Assembly: GCF_030344915.1 (NCBI RefSeq)
Contig: NZ_CP128233.1
Location: forward strand, 1,612,001 to 1,676,000
Direction: 5' to 3'
Length of the DNA: 64,000 bases
Origin: Neopusillimonas aromaticivorans
GTDB taxonomy: Bacteria > Pseudomonadota > Gammaproteobacteria > Burkholderiales > Burkholderiaceae_B
Shown: positions 40,871-49,793 of the stretch, piece after piece
Numbering within the stretch: the first letter of the stretch is position 1
Layout of the letters: every line of letters begins with the position of its first letter
Program-made: the position numbers and the translations under genes
Notes under the pieces: model-generated
Seen by the model: only the letters and a program-made list of their open reading frames with translations
Databases searched by the model: none
Told to the model about the DNA's origin: nothing

Positions 40871-42874
40871 TTAAAACAGCTTGGCAACGACGGCCCCTGA
40901 ACCATACTGAGGACCATAGGCGTAGACTTTGGCGTCACCCAATCGCCCGTGCAGGGCGCCCAGTGCGAAGGCCACGTGCTTGAGCCCCATGTCGGCTTTG
41001 GTTTGTGCCAGGAAATCGGGGATCAGTCGCTGCAGTTCGGCGGCATCGCGTTGTTCGATGCATTGCAATAGTCGGTGATTCCAGGCGTCATCGGTTTGTG
41101 AGGCAATGGCATCCTGGTCAATCGGTCGGCCGTCTCGCCATTCGGCGCCTGTCAGGCCGCCCAGCACCAGTACAACGACGCGCTTGCCTTGCAAATCGGC
41201 TTGTTGTGCCACCAGCTCACCCAGCGCGCGGGTACGATCAAAGTCGTAGTACAGGTTGTTCGAGACATTCAAGGTTGGCCATTGCCCTTTGGGGTTGACC
41301 AGGGCGTTGGCCATTACGGTACCTGAGTCGAGCGGGAAGCCTTCGTAATCAACGCGCTTGGACGGGATGCCCGCTTCCCGGGCGGCACGGACGCATGCCT
41401 TGGCCAAAGACACGTCTGTGGTCAGGTCGAACGGGATTTCACCCAGCTCGTGCCAGTTTTCATCGACATGCAAACCCGACATCCGCTGTTTGCCTTGCCA
41501 AAGCTGGTCAAGTACCGCATACCAGCGCGTTGAGTAAATCACGAGGGTGTCAGGTTCAAGGCGTTCGATGTCTTCCCGAACTTTTTCCATACCCTTGGCC
41601 AGGTCACTGTAGACAGGCTCTTTGTTGCACAGGGCCAGCAAGGGGCTGACAGGCAGCCAATACGCCCCGACCACGCCAGGCTTGTCGAGCAAGGCGAAGC
41701 GGTCTTGTGCGGCACTGGCGCCAAACAGCCAGCGTGACAGTATTGCCAGGCCAGAGGGTTGGCGACGGCGCTTGTGCGGGTGGCGGATATCGTTGACGAT
41801 GCCCATCAGCCCGCGCGGCAGCAGCAGCATCAAGAGGATCGACAAAATACCCAGTACCAACTGGCCCTGCCCAGCCGCCGCGCCGACGATACGGTCGACG
41901 AAAATATAAATGATCGCCCCCAGCAAGGGGCCTGCGACGCTGCCCATGCCACCGGCTACCACAATGAACACAATGATGGCGGCCCATGAAATAGAGAAGG
42001 CATTGGGGGGTGATGATCACGACATCCATGTAATACAGGCCTGCCGCCAACCCTGTCATGGTGCCGCTGACCAGAAATACGGCGGCCTTGATCTTGTTGA
42101 CGTCGACCCCGCTGGAGCGGGCGGCGTCTTCGTCGTCGCGCACGGCGGTCAGTGCCAGACCATAGGATGAGCGCATCCAGCGCCAGATAACGGCGCTTGA
42201 GACCAACAACAGCCCGAAGGCTGCGTAATACAGCTGTACGGCGGTGGCTTCGGATTTCAGTTGCATGCCTCCGCCGGCCCCGACCAGATTCCAGCCGTTG
42301 AAGACAGTGGCAACGGCTTCGGCAATTAGCCAGGTGGCGATTGCAAAGTAGGCCCCCTGAAGTTTCAACAAGGGCAGAGCCCCCAGGAAAATGAGCAGTA
42401 ACAAGGCCACGCGACGAATGTAATGGCTGCCAAACAGGTCGGCTTCGGGTACCGAGAGGATCAACCATTCGTACAGAATCCAGAGCACAACGGCAATCCC
42501 CACCCCCACTTGATGCGTTGACGGCTGCCTCGTTCGCGCAGCGGCAGGCATAACAGCCACGCGAACAAGGCGGAAACGATGCCGGCAACGGGCCAGGCCA
42601 ACCAGATGGGGACACCGCCGTAGTAGAAGACAATGGCTTGGGCGAAGGCCCCCAGGCCGATGAATACCTGTTGCCCAAACGTTAATAAGCCGGCATAACC
42701 TGCCATCAGGTTCCAGGCATGTCCGAAGGTTGCAAATACGAATGCCGAGAACAGCAGGTGAAGCCAGTAACTTTCAGCGGACAGCCCCAATGGGAGCAAA
42801 AGCAGAATGGCAGCCAGCGTCAACACCCAGATGAAACCGTTGCGGCCATAAAAAGAATCGAAAAATACTTTCAT
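40871..42874 (-). CDS. LivM permease fused to an AmnA-like LigB domain (two breaks)
   Basis: The first part (42874 to about 41675) is a Liv-type ABC permease: MKVFFDSFYGRNGFIWVLT, AGYAGLLTFGQQVFIGLGAF, KLQGAYFAIATWLIAEAVA, and FIVVAGGMGSVAGPLLGAII in the repaired frame. After the cytoplasmic tail (NDIRHPHKRRRQPS) the same frame runs directly into a class III extradiol-dioxygenase-like domain (VVGAYWLPVSPLLALCN, LVIYSTRWYAVLDQLW, VLGGLTGAEWRDG, PQYGSGAVVAKLF; 40871-41674). This domain resembles the non-catalytic AmnA subunit and lacks the His ligands of AmnB. No stop codon lies at the junction in the used frame, and none in the other two after the permease core. Lost bases near 42505 and at 42005-42010 are repaired, giving 668 residues. 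Confidence 0.75.
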
Positions 42875-42887
42875 GTTTACCGTCGGC

Positions 42888-44579
42888 CTATTTGCGTGCG
42901 AAAAGACCCTGGGGCCGCATCGCCAATACCAGCAGGATCAGAAGATATCCGGCAACTTGCTGTGCTGCCGGGCCGAAGTAGGTGCCCGCCAGCACCTGGA
43001 CGATGCCAAGGACGACACCGCCGATGAGGCTGCCAAATACCGAGCCGAGGCCACCCAGAATGACCACCCCGAAGGCAAGCAACAAAAAGGGTGTCCCGTC
43101 AAAAGGCTGGAATGAGCGCGACATGCCGATCATGAAGCCTGCAATCGATGCCGACGCCAGGGCGACACCGCTGGCGACGGCATAAATATGGGTGGTACGT
43201 ATCCCCATGACAGCTGCGATTTCTGGGTCGTCGCTGGCGGCGCGGATGGCACGCCCGGTGTGCGTGCGATGCAGCCAGGCGGATAAGCCCGCCAGCAGTA
43301 TGGCTGCGGCAATGAAGAAGCCTAAGCGCAGGGTTGAAATGCTGAGGTCTTGGGAAAGCCGGATTGCCGAATATGACCATTCGTTGGGGATTGTGGCGGC
43401 ATCGGCGCTGAACACGATCAGCATCCCCTGGCTCAGCACAATGGACAGCCCGAAGGTGACGAGCAGCGGCAGCATCAACCCGTAAACCGGCGGTAGATTT
43501 CGACGTTCGGCGGCATGTGACGAAACATGGTTGAGCACGCCGCGCTGGATGCCATAACCCACCAGATACATGACCGGGACCACAACCAATGGTGCCCAGA
43601 ACGGGGCAACCCCCGTGGCCGTGAGCAAGGTCACGCACAGGTATGCTGCGACAATCAGCCAGTCGCCATGCGACAGATTGACCAGTTTCATGACCCCGAA
43701 ATTGAGGGCCAGACCGACGCTGACCAGCGCGTAATAGCCGCCGAGCATGGCGCCCGACAAAATGCCATTCAGTAAATCAATGGCAAACCAGTACAGGTCT
43801 TCTTCAGTCATGGTGGCTTCCTGCATGCTGCCAAAATAGGCTGCCGTGATGGTGTCGTAATCCACTTCGTCGGGTTTGCCCTCAAGCACGATATTGCCTT
43901 CGAGCATGACGCAAAAGCGGGTGCATGACGCCAATGCCCGCTTCAGGTCTTGTTCAATGATGATGGCAGTCGAGCCCTGTTTTATGATGCGCCCGAGGTT
44001 CTGGTAGATCTCTTCGACCATGGCCGGCGAAAGCCCCAGTGACAGTTCGTCAAAGGCAATAACCGAAGGCGATGACATCAGGGCTCGGCCAATCGCCACC
44101 ATTTGTTGTTCGCCGCCCGACATTTGCGAAACGATTTGCTGGCGCCGGTCACGCAGGCGGGGGAAAAGGGTAAAAACCTCTTCAAGCCGTTCTGGAATCA
44201 GTGGTCGGCATCGGGGTAAATAGGCCCCGGCCAACAGGTTGTCTTCCACGCTGAGACGGGAAAACAGGCGTCGCCCTTCGGGGACCAGCGCAAACCCTGC
44301 ATTGACGATATCTTCCGGACGCCAGGTTTCGACGCGCTGGCCATGCAGTTCAATGCTGCCCCGCACGTGCGACCGCGCACCGTGCGTCGTCAGGCCTGCC
44401 AACGAGCGTAGCAAGGTTGATTTGCCGGCCCCATTGGCGCCGATAATCGCCAGGACATCGCCGCGTTGCAGGGTTATGTTGATATCGTGAATGGCGCGCA
44501 ATTCGCCGTAATAGGCCGACAGGCTGTTGACGCGCAAAACGGCGCTTTGCGCCGGCGTATTAGTTGCCCAAGTAGACAC
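42888..44579 (-). CDS. LivF ATPase fused in frame to LivH permease
   Basis: 563 residues in one frame. The GTG start at 44579 follows GGAGG and overlaps the livG end. The ATPase part has Walker A IGANGAGKSTLL, signature MSGGEQQMVAIGRAL and Walker B VIAFDELSLGLSP, ending at AAYFGSMQEAT. It is followed without a stop by MTEEDLYWFAIDLLNGILSG (43811), the start of an intact LivH permease (GGYYALVSVGLALNFGVMKL, FGVVILGGLGSVFGSLIGG). A short GGA site precedes that internal ATG, so separate LivH may also be made. It serves the amine-aromatic importer of this operon. Confidence 0.8.
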   Translation of the reverse strand: MSTWATNTPAQSAVLRVNSLSAYYGELRAIHDINITLQRGDVLAIIGANGAGKSTLLRSLAGLTTHGARSHVRGSIELHGQRVETWRPEDIVNAGFALVPEGRRLFSRLSVEDNLLAGAYLPRCRPLIPERLEEVFTLFPRLRDRRQQIVSQMSGGEQQMVAIGRALMSSPSVIAFDELSLGLSPAMVEEIYQNLGRIIKQGSTAIIIEQDLKRALASCTRFCVMLEGNIVLEGKPDEVDYDTITAAYFGSMQEATMTEEDLYWFAIDLLNGILSGAMLGGYYALVSVGLALNFGVMKLVNLSHGDWLIVAAYLCVTLLTATGVAPFWAPLVVVPVMYLVGYGIQRGVLNHVSSHAAERRNLPPVYGLMLPLLVTFGLSIVLSQGMLIVFSADAATIPNEWSYSAIRLSQDLSISTLRLGFFIAAAILLAGLSAWLHRTHTGRAIRAASDDPEIAAVMGIRTTHIYAVASGVALASASIAGFMIGMSRSFQPFDGTPFLLLAFGVVILGGLGSVFGSLIGGVVLGIVQVLAGTYFGPAAQQVAGYLLILLVLAMRPQGLFARK

Positions 44580-45276
44580 GGCGGACCTCCGGCATTTCAA
44601 GGACACGGTCAGGTTTGTCGAGCGCCAGGATTTCGCCACCCGCCAGCGCCATGAGACGATCGGTGGCGGTCAGCATGGTGCGGATGACGTGTTCAATCCA
44701 GACGATCGTGATACCCATGCCGCGCAACTGACGAACCAGGCTGATGAAGTCGTTGATTTCTTGTTCGGTCAGGCCGGCAGCGACTTCATCAATGAGCAAC
44801 AGACGTGGTTTCATGGCCAACGCCCGGGCCAGTTCATGACGTTTGCGTACCAACAGTGGAAGGCGGCCGGCCAATGTATCGGCGTAACGGGTGAGCCCGG
44901 TGATGGCCAGCGTACGTTCGATCCATTCGGCAACGGCGGTGTCAGCCAGTCCGCCGCCGAAGGTGGCGGCCACACGCAAATTGTCGAATACGGTCATTTG
45001 CCCGAAAGGGCGGGGCACCTGATAGGTTCTGGCAATGCCCTTGCGCGCCCGTTCGTGCGGGGGTAAGTCGGTAATATCTTCGTTCCGCAATAAGACCGTC
45101 CCCTCAGAGGGCGCGATATGGCCCGACAACATGCCGAACAAGGTTGTCTTGCCGGCTCCATTCGGGCCGATGACACCCAGAATCTCGCCCTCACGTACAT
45201 CAAATGAGATCTGGTGAGCGACGGAGACGGCACCGAACGACTTGCTCAGCCCGCGTACTTCGAGCAAAGAATCCAT
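44560..45276 (-). CDS. livG: Branched-chain-type ABC transporter ATPase LivG
   Basis: Intact, 238 residues. Walker A is GPNGAGKTTLF, Q-loop TYQVPRPFGQMTVFDN, Walker B LLLIDEVAAGL and H-loop WIEHVIRTML. The signature motif is unusual: LPLLVRKRHELARAL in place of LSGGQxxR. Variants of this type (LTLLDRKR) occur in other betaproteobacterial LivG proteins, so it is probably functional. It is separated from livK by an intrinsic terminator. Confidence 0.9.
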   Translation of the reverse strand: MDSLLEVRGLSKSFGAVSVAHQISFDVREGEILGVIGPNGAGKTTLFGMLSGHIAPSEGTVLLRNEDITDLPPHERARKGIARTYQVPRPFGQMTVFDNLRVAATFGGGLADTAVAEWIERTLAITGLTRYADTLAGRLPLLVRKRHELARALAMKPRLLLIDEVAAGLTEQEINDFISLVRQLRGMGITIVWIEHVIRTMLTATDRLMALAGGEILALDKPDRVLEMPEVRRVYLGN

Positions 45277-45343
45277 AGGATATTCAAAGGATATAAAACT
45301 GCTGGGCCGATAGATCAGGGTGCGGATTGCACCGAAGAGTCGG

Positions 45344-45385
45344 CAAAAAAACAGCCTGCGCGTCTGGAACGAGGCGGCAGGCTGT
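45344..45385 (-). terminator. Intrinsic terminator between livK and livG
   Basis: On the minus strand ACAGCCTGC pairs with GCAGGCTGT (45377-45385 and 45351-45359) around a 17-base loop and ends in seven U residues. Placed inside the operon after the binding-protein gene, it would lower expression of the membrane genes relative to the binding protein. Confidence 0.75.
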
Positions 45386-45395
45386 CAGCCAGACA

Positions 45396-46646
45396 TTACT
45401 TGTAGATTTGCATATCGGCTGTTTTCTTCACCGACGGGTAAACCTCGTTGTAGACATTCTCTTTGATGAGTTTTTTCTGGGCTTCGTCATAGCGCCATTG
45501 GGCACCGCCCAAGGGTTGAACGGAATAGTTCTGCTCGTTGAACTTGACCGGACCCGTTACGGTGTCGAGATTGGTTTGGCCCAGGGCCTTGCGAACCGCT
45601 TCTCGGTCGGTCGTACCGGCACGCTGAATGGCATCGAACAAAATGTCGTAAGAGGCGTCTTCGTAGCCCAGTGGCGGGGTGTACTGACGCCCAGGGTTGG
45701 CCGTTTCGTACTTGTCAGCCAGTTCTTGTGCCGAATAGCCGCCGAACTTTGATGTTCCGGGGAAGGCCGGCGACCAGAAATTTACGCTGACAATGCCGTA
45801 ACCGGCTGGGCCAATGGCCTTCATGGGTTCGGGGTAGCCCGTTCCTTTGTCAATGACGTACATTTTGGGTTTGAAGCCTGCTTGTGCGGCTTGCTGAAGG
45901 AAGTTCTGCAGGTCGGGAGGGGCCAGCACGCCGGTCACCACTTCAACACGGTTGCGGCGGAATTGATTGATGATGGCGCTGAAGTCGGGCAGGCCTTGGG
46001 CGAAACGACCCGGATCAACTGGCTTCCAGCCCGCTTCTTTGAAGGCCGGGTCAAACAGCGAGGCAAAGACTGTGCCGTCGGGATCATTCGGATACAGGTA
46101 GCCGATAGAGCCGTTAAAACCTCCCGGCAACGACTTGATCATGCCGATGTGGTTCTTGACTAGGTCGGGTACCGAGAAGAAGAAGTGGTGGGTGTAGTCG
46201 TAGTCTTTCGGCTTGCCGTCGGGGCCGAACAACCAGGCTTCAACCGGGGTGTTGCCGGTAACGCACGGCATTTTGTGGCGTTCGCACAGGTCGGATGGTG
46301 CGTTCGTTGTGTCGGGCGTGCCCTGGGCCAGCAGAAAATCGACCTTGTCTTGCAAAATAGCCCGTGTGGCGGCCTCGGCAGAGCCCGAGGTGGTACTGCG
46401 GCTGTCGTAAATTTCGTATTCGATCTTGCACTTTTTGTCGCCAACAGCCAGACCACCGGCGGCGTTGATGGGGTCAACCTTGTTCTTGTCAACCCAGGGC
46501 GTGACCTTGCCGTAGTCGGCCAGCGGGCCGGTGATGGGAACCACACGACCAATTTTTATGGTGCATTGTTCTTGCGCAAGCACTCCGCCACTGGCGACCA
46601 TAAGGCTGCCGCTGACAAGCAACGCCAATTTCGAGCTTAGTTTCAT
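45396..46646 (-). CDS. Liv-type periplasmic binding protein
   Basis: Intact, 416 residues. The ATG at 46646 is chosen for its AGGAG site and signal peptide (MKLSSKLALLVSGSLMVASG, cleavage after VLAQ). The mature part starts with IKIGRVVPITGPLADYGK, typical of type I Liv/amide-binding proteins, and contains PSDLCERHKMPCVTGN. It delivers the substrate to the LivGFHM importer of this operon. With extradiol dioxygenase genes immediately upstream, the ligand is probably an aromatic acid or amine rather than an amino acid. Confidence 0.85.
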   Translation of the reverse strand: MKLSSKLALLVSGSLMVASGGVLAQEQCTIKIGRVVPITGPLADYGKVTPWVDKNKVDPINAAGGLAVGDKKCKIEYEIYDSRSTTSGSAEAATRAILQDKVDFLLAQGTPDTTNAPSDLCERHKMPCVTGNTPVEAWLFGPDGKPKDYDYTHHFFFSVPDLVKNHIGMIKSLPGGFNGSIGYLYPNDPDGTVFASLFDPAFKEAGWKPVDPGRFAQGLPDFSAIINQFRRNRVEVVTGVLAPPDLQNFLQQAAQAGFKPKMYVIDKGTGYPEPMKAIGPAGYGIVSVNFWSPAFPGTSKFGGYSAQELADKYETANPGRQYTPPLGYEDASYDILFDAIQRAGTTDREAVRKALGQTNLDTVTGPVKFNEQNYSVQPLGGAQWRYDEAQKKLIKENVYNEVYPSVKKTADMQIYK

Positions 46647-46671
46647 GACGACTCCTGGTTTGATTTGAGAC

Positions 46672-47487
46672 TTACAAAGTGAACTCAATGACGGCCGCAC
46701 CACTACCGTAAATTGGCCCATACCCATGAACGCGTGCGCCCATGAACCGGCCACGCAATGCCCCAAGCACCCAATGAAAATGCTTGAAGCCCATATCGGC
46801 ACGCGCTTCGCGCGAGAATTCGGGGATAACCTGACGCAGCTGAGTGACATCTGCGGCTTCGATGAGACGCAGGATTTTTTGGTTCCAGTCCTCGTCAGAG
46901 GCTGTGGCGATGCGGTCGGTTTGGGGGTCAAGTTCGGTTCTGAACAAAGAGCCCGATAACCCGCCAATGCCGACTACCGCCAGGCGTTTATCCTGCTCGG
47001 CCGCACATTGCACGGCCATGGCGGCCAGCTTTTCGGTGGTGGCGGCATCGTGATAAAGGTTGTTGGCGGCTACAACCAGGGGCAAGCGTTGGGTGCCGAT
47101 GCCCAGCAAGGTGCAGGCAGAAATCGTACCGCTGTCAATGGGGAAGTGATCGTAATTGATGCCCCGCGCATGCACCCCTTGTTTGGGCGAGTTGGCGACG
47201 CATGCGTAGGCCAGTTCGACGTCGGCGTGGATATCGTAGGGCATGTCGCCATATTCGTACCAGTTTTCGTCGACATGGATACCCTGGCTGCGGGGGCGGG
47301 TTAGCCATTGTTCGTCGAGTACGGCATACCACTGGGTGGAATACACCAGAACGGCGTCGGGGCGAGAGGCCGCCAACGCGCGTCCGGCACGCTGCATTGC
47401 GCTGGCCAGACGCCCCCAGACCAGGGCATCGGGCTTAAGGCACGGCAGCGGGTTACCTGGCACCAGAAAGGCTGAAACAACCGTCAT
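46672..47487 (-). CDS. amnA: 2-aminophenol 1,6-dioxygenase-like small subunit
   Basis: Intact, 271 residues. A LigB-fold protein starting MTVVSAFLVPGNPLPCLKP, with VLVYSTQWYAVLDEQW, GIHVDENWYEYGDMPYD, GINYDHFPIDSGTI and GYGPIYGSGAAVIEF. This pattern matches the non-catalytic AmnA subunit, which has lost the metal-binding His residues kept in AmnB. It is 40 bases downstream of amnB and 25 upstream of the binding-protein gene. A paralogous domain is fused to LivM at the end of the operon. Confidence 0.8.
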   Translation of the reverse strand: MTVVSAFLVPGNPLPCLKPDALVWGRLASAMQRAGRALAASRPDAVLVYSTQWYAVLDEQWLTRPRSQGIHVDENWYEYGDMPYDIHADVELAYACVANSPKQGVHARGINYDHFPIDSGTISACTLLGIGTQRLPLVVAANNLYHDAATTEKLAAMAVQCAAEQDKRLAVVGIGGLSGSLFRTELDPQTDRIATASDEDWNQKILRLIEAADVTQLRQVIPEFSREARADMGFKHFHWVLGALRGRFMGARVHGYGPIYGSGAAVIEFTL

Positions 47488-47527
47488 GATCGCGACTCAT
47501 TAAGCAAGAGAATAGAGAGGCCACGCA

Positions 47528-48502
47528 TCAGTACGTGGTTTGCAGACCCGAACCGTAAGGTTCGCGGTTGAGGGCTGACGTACCGGTACTGTCGGGTGTA
47601 TCGAGTTGCGAGAGGCCCGCTTTGCGCAGATTCCATTCCATGACCGCGTTGCCAGTTCCGATGACCGTGCCATAACCGTAGAGTTCGCCGGCCAATTCCG
47701 GGTAACCCATGGCCGCATGCATCCAGGTGAAGGCCCCTGACTTGACCTCGGCGAAAGACTCTTCGATGAACTGGGGCTGCAGTTTGAAATACTCGCGCAT
47801 TTTGCCCTTGCGCATGAGTTCGATCATGCGCATGTCCCAACGGTAGCCATCGAGATTCTGCGGGTGCTCTTTTGACATGTCTTCGGGGATGCTGGGCTCT
47901 TCGTGGAAGTGCCAGTGCGACAAGGTATTGGAGGCCAGCAGTACGGCTTTGCGGCCTGACTTGCGAATGGCCTCGCGGGTGGCTTTGCCCAGCAGGTCCA
48001 TTTCGACCATCCCCTCTTTGGTGTTGAGGTAATAAGGGGTGTTGTTGGCCGAGATGCCGACGACCGGGATGTCCCATTGGGGACGAATCATGTGCAGGGT
48101 GGTGATGGTGCCGTAGTCAACCCGAAAATTGGGATTGCGCATCATTTTGGTGACCAGACCCATTTTGCGGCCCTCTTCGGCACACAGCTCTGCCAGATCG
48201 ACATCAACTTCAAGTGAAAAATCGTATCTGAACAGGTTGGGAAAAATGGGGTCAACCGACTTCCCGGACAGTTGGCGCACGCCCAGGAAGTGGTGGCCGA
48301 CCGAGGTGATCCAGTGTGGCGAGTGAACCAGTAAAACATCCGGGCGCATGGCATCAAGGCTGGCGCGGGCTTTTTCGTAGGCCCAGCGCAAGGGTTCCCA
48401 GCCGCCTTCGGAGCGTGGTTCGTTTTGGGGCGGGTTCTCGCCGTACACCAGATGCGGAGGATGCGGGGCCAAAAAGCCTGCAATGATTTCACCGTTAGCC
48501 AT
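47528..48502 (-). CDS. amnB: 2-aminophenol 1,6-dioxygenase-like catalytic subunit
   Basis: Intact, 324 residues from the ATG at 48502, which follows GGAG; the longer upstream frame belongs to the preceding gene. It is a class III extradiol ring-cleavage enzyme. The iron ligands are visible as His in FLAPHPPHLVYGE and His in LLVHSPHWITSVG; catalytic-site residues lie in FRVDYGTITTLH and SNTLSHWHFHEEP. By family, AmnB cleaves 2-aminophenol to 2-aminomuconate semialdehyde. Related enzymes act on substituted aminophenols or catechols, so the exact substrate is open. Confidence 0.82.
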   Translation of the reverse strand: MANGEIIAGFLAPHPPHLVYGENPPQNEPRSEGGWEPLRWAYEKARASLDAMRPDVLLVHSPHWITSVGHHFLGVRQLSGKSVDPIFPNLFRYDFSLEVDVDLAELCAEEGRKMGLVTKMMRNPNFRVDYGTITTLHMIRPQWDIPVVGISANNTPYYLNTKEGMVEMDLLGKATREAIRKSGRKAVLLASNTLSHWHFHEEPSIPEDMSKEHPQNLDGYRWDMRMIELMRKGKMREYFKLQPQFIEESFAEVKSGAFTWMHAAMGYPELAGELYGYGTVIGTGNAVMEWNLRKAGLSQLDTPDSTGTSALNREPYGSGLQTTY

Positions 48503-48513
48503 GATGTGCTCCG

Positions 48514-48939
48514 TTAGACAGACACGCCCGGTTGCGGGCAGTCTTCCAGTAACTGAAACTCGATTTCTACGCTGGCCCCCAGCGGCAGGGCATTGACGCC
48601 TACCGAGGTGCGGGCCGGGGGATTTCGTGGGCGAAGAATTCGTCCCAGACGTCGTTGATCTGTGGAAATGCTGCAAAGTCAGTGCAAAAATTCGTGCCAA
48701 CACGACGTGTTGTTTGGACCAGCCTTGTTCGTCAAGCAGACGTTGCAGGTTCGACAGGATTTGCCGGGCTTGCCGGGGCGGGCTGCCCCCGTCAAAGGTA
48801 TTGGTGTCGGGGTTGATGGCGACCATGCCGGAGATAAAAATGAACCCCCGGCGCGCAGCACTGGCGTGTACAGAAACCGCGGTGTCGGCAGGACGGAAGA
48901 CGAAACCACCTGACGTACGGACGACGCGTTCAATGTCAT
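48514..48939 (-). CDS. RidA-family deaminase (AmnD-like, three frameshifts)
   Basis: With three lost bases repaired it reads MDIERVVRTSGGFVFRPADT, FIFISGMVAINPDTNTFDGG, ARQILSNLQRLLDEQGWSKQ and PPARTSVGVNALPLGASVEI, 142 residues: a RidA/YjgF protein including the Arg in PARTSVGV that binds carboxylate. In 2-aminophenol pathways a protein of this family, AmnD, deaminates 2-aminomuconate. It is the first gene of the operon, 11 bases before amnB. It could instead be a general RidA imine deaminase. Confidence 0.65.
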
Positions 48940-49068
48940 GTAAGGCCCCTTAATTTGGATATGTGCACGTACTAAATTCAGGCCAGTAACACACCTGTTT
49001 CAAAAACAGTCTATTGATCACGGTATCTGTGTGTCAAGGTTTATTTTCTTTTAAAACAAGCATTTATC

Positions 49069-49088
49069 TTAGTAATTACCCTAACTAA
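49069..49088. promoter_or_regulatory. Candidate MarR operator in the divergent gap
   Basis: TTAGTAATTACCCTAACTAA is an imperfect inverted repeat (TTAGT and AACTAA arms) in the AT-rich gap between the dioxygenase operon and marR, a fitting site for the divergent regulator. Confidence 0.4.
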
Positions 49089-49150
49089 ATTTGCGTTGAC
49101 GACATCGGCAAGAACCGCATATAACAGCAAAACAAGTGGTCGGAAGATAT

Positions 49151-49765
49151 ATGACCACGTACTACTTTCAACCGATAACAGTCATGTCAAATCCTGTCGA
49201 TGCCCACCTTGCCGTTCATGCTGCCGTGCCTGGGGTTGTCGCTCCGGAAACGCCTGAACACGCACGCAAGCACCTGGTGGCCCTCGAGACCCTGACCCCC
49301 GAAACACGGGCCTTGCTCGACGAATTCCAGCTGGACACGATCGTGTCACATTTGCTCCGGCGGGCGCATTTCCTGGCTGAAGAAACCTTCGCCCAAACGA
49401 TTTCTCGGGAATCGATTACCCCGCGCCAAAAAGCCACGCTGATCGTGGTGTATCAGAACCCGGGGCTTAACCAGAATGCACTGGCTGAACGCCTGGTCAT
49501 GGACCGCAACACCATTGCTGACATGGTCAAGCGTCTGGTTGCGGCCAAGTTGCTGTTAAGGGTTACGTCCAGAAGTAATCAGCGCGCCTATCAGTTGTAC
49601 CTTGCGCCGGCAGGCGCCCAGTTACTGAACCAGGTCATGCCGCGCGACAGCGAAATCGAGGCGTCATTGCTCGCCCGACTGCCGGCAGAGTACCGGCCGC
49701 TTTTCTTGAAATGCCTCAAGCTGCTTGTCGATTCAGCCCTTGCGTCTTCTGACGATCCCGGCTGA
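49151..49765 (+). CDS. MarR-family regulator of the dioxygenase operon
   Basis: Intact, 204 residues from ATG 49151, which has GGAAG 4 bases upstream. The winged helix has TPRQKATLIVVYQNPGLNQN, ALAERLVMDRNTIADMVKRL and wing RSNQRAYQLYLAPAGAQLL. It lies back to back with the RidA-amnBA-liv operon, so it probably represses that operon and is released by the aromatic substrate. Its end overlaps the region just before the flotillin gene. Confidence 0.8.
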   Translation: MTTYYFQPITVMSNPVDAHLAVHAAVPGVVAPETPEHARKHLVALETLTPETRALLDEFQLDTIVSHLLRRAHFLAEETFAQTISRESITPRQKATLIVVYQNPGLNQNALAERLVMDRNTIADMVKRLVAAKLLLRVTSRSNQRAYQLYLAPAGAQLLNQVMPRDSEIEASLLARLPAEYRPLFLKCLKLLVDSALASSDDPG

Positions 49766-49793
49766 TTTTTTACTAACCAGGAGCCCTTCCCCG

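Noticed and set aside
44560..45276. LivG as an inactive ATPase because of its LPLLVRKR signature
   Set aside because: Walker A, Walker B and the H-loop are intact, and similar signature variants are known in functional LivG relatives.
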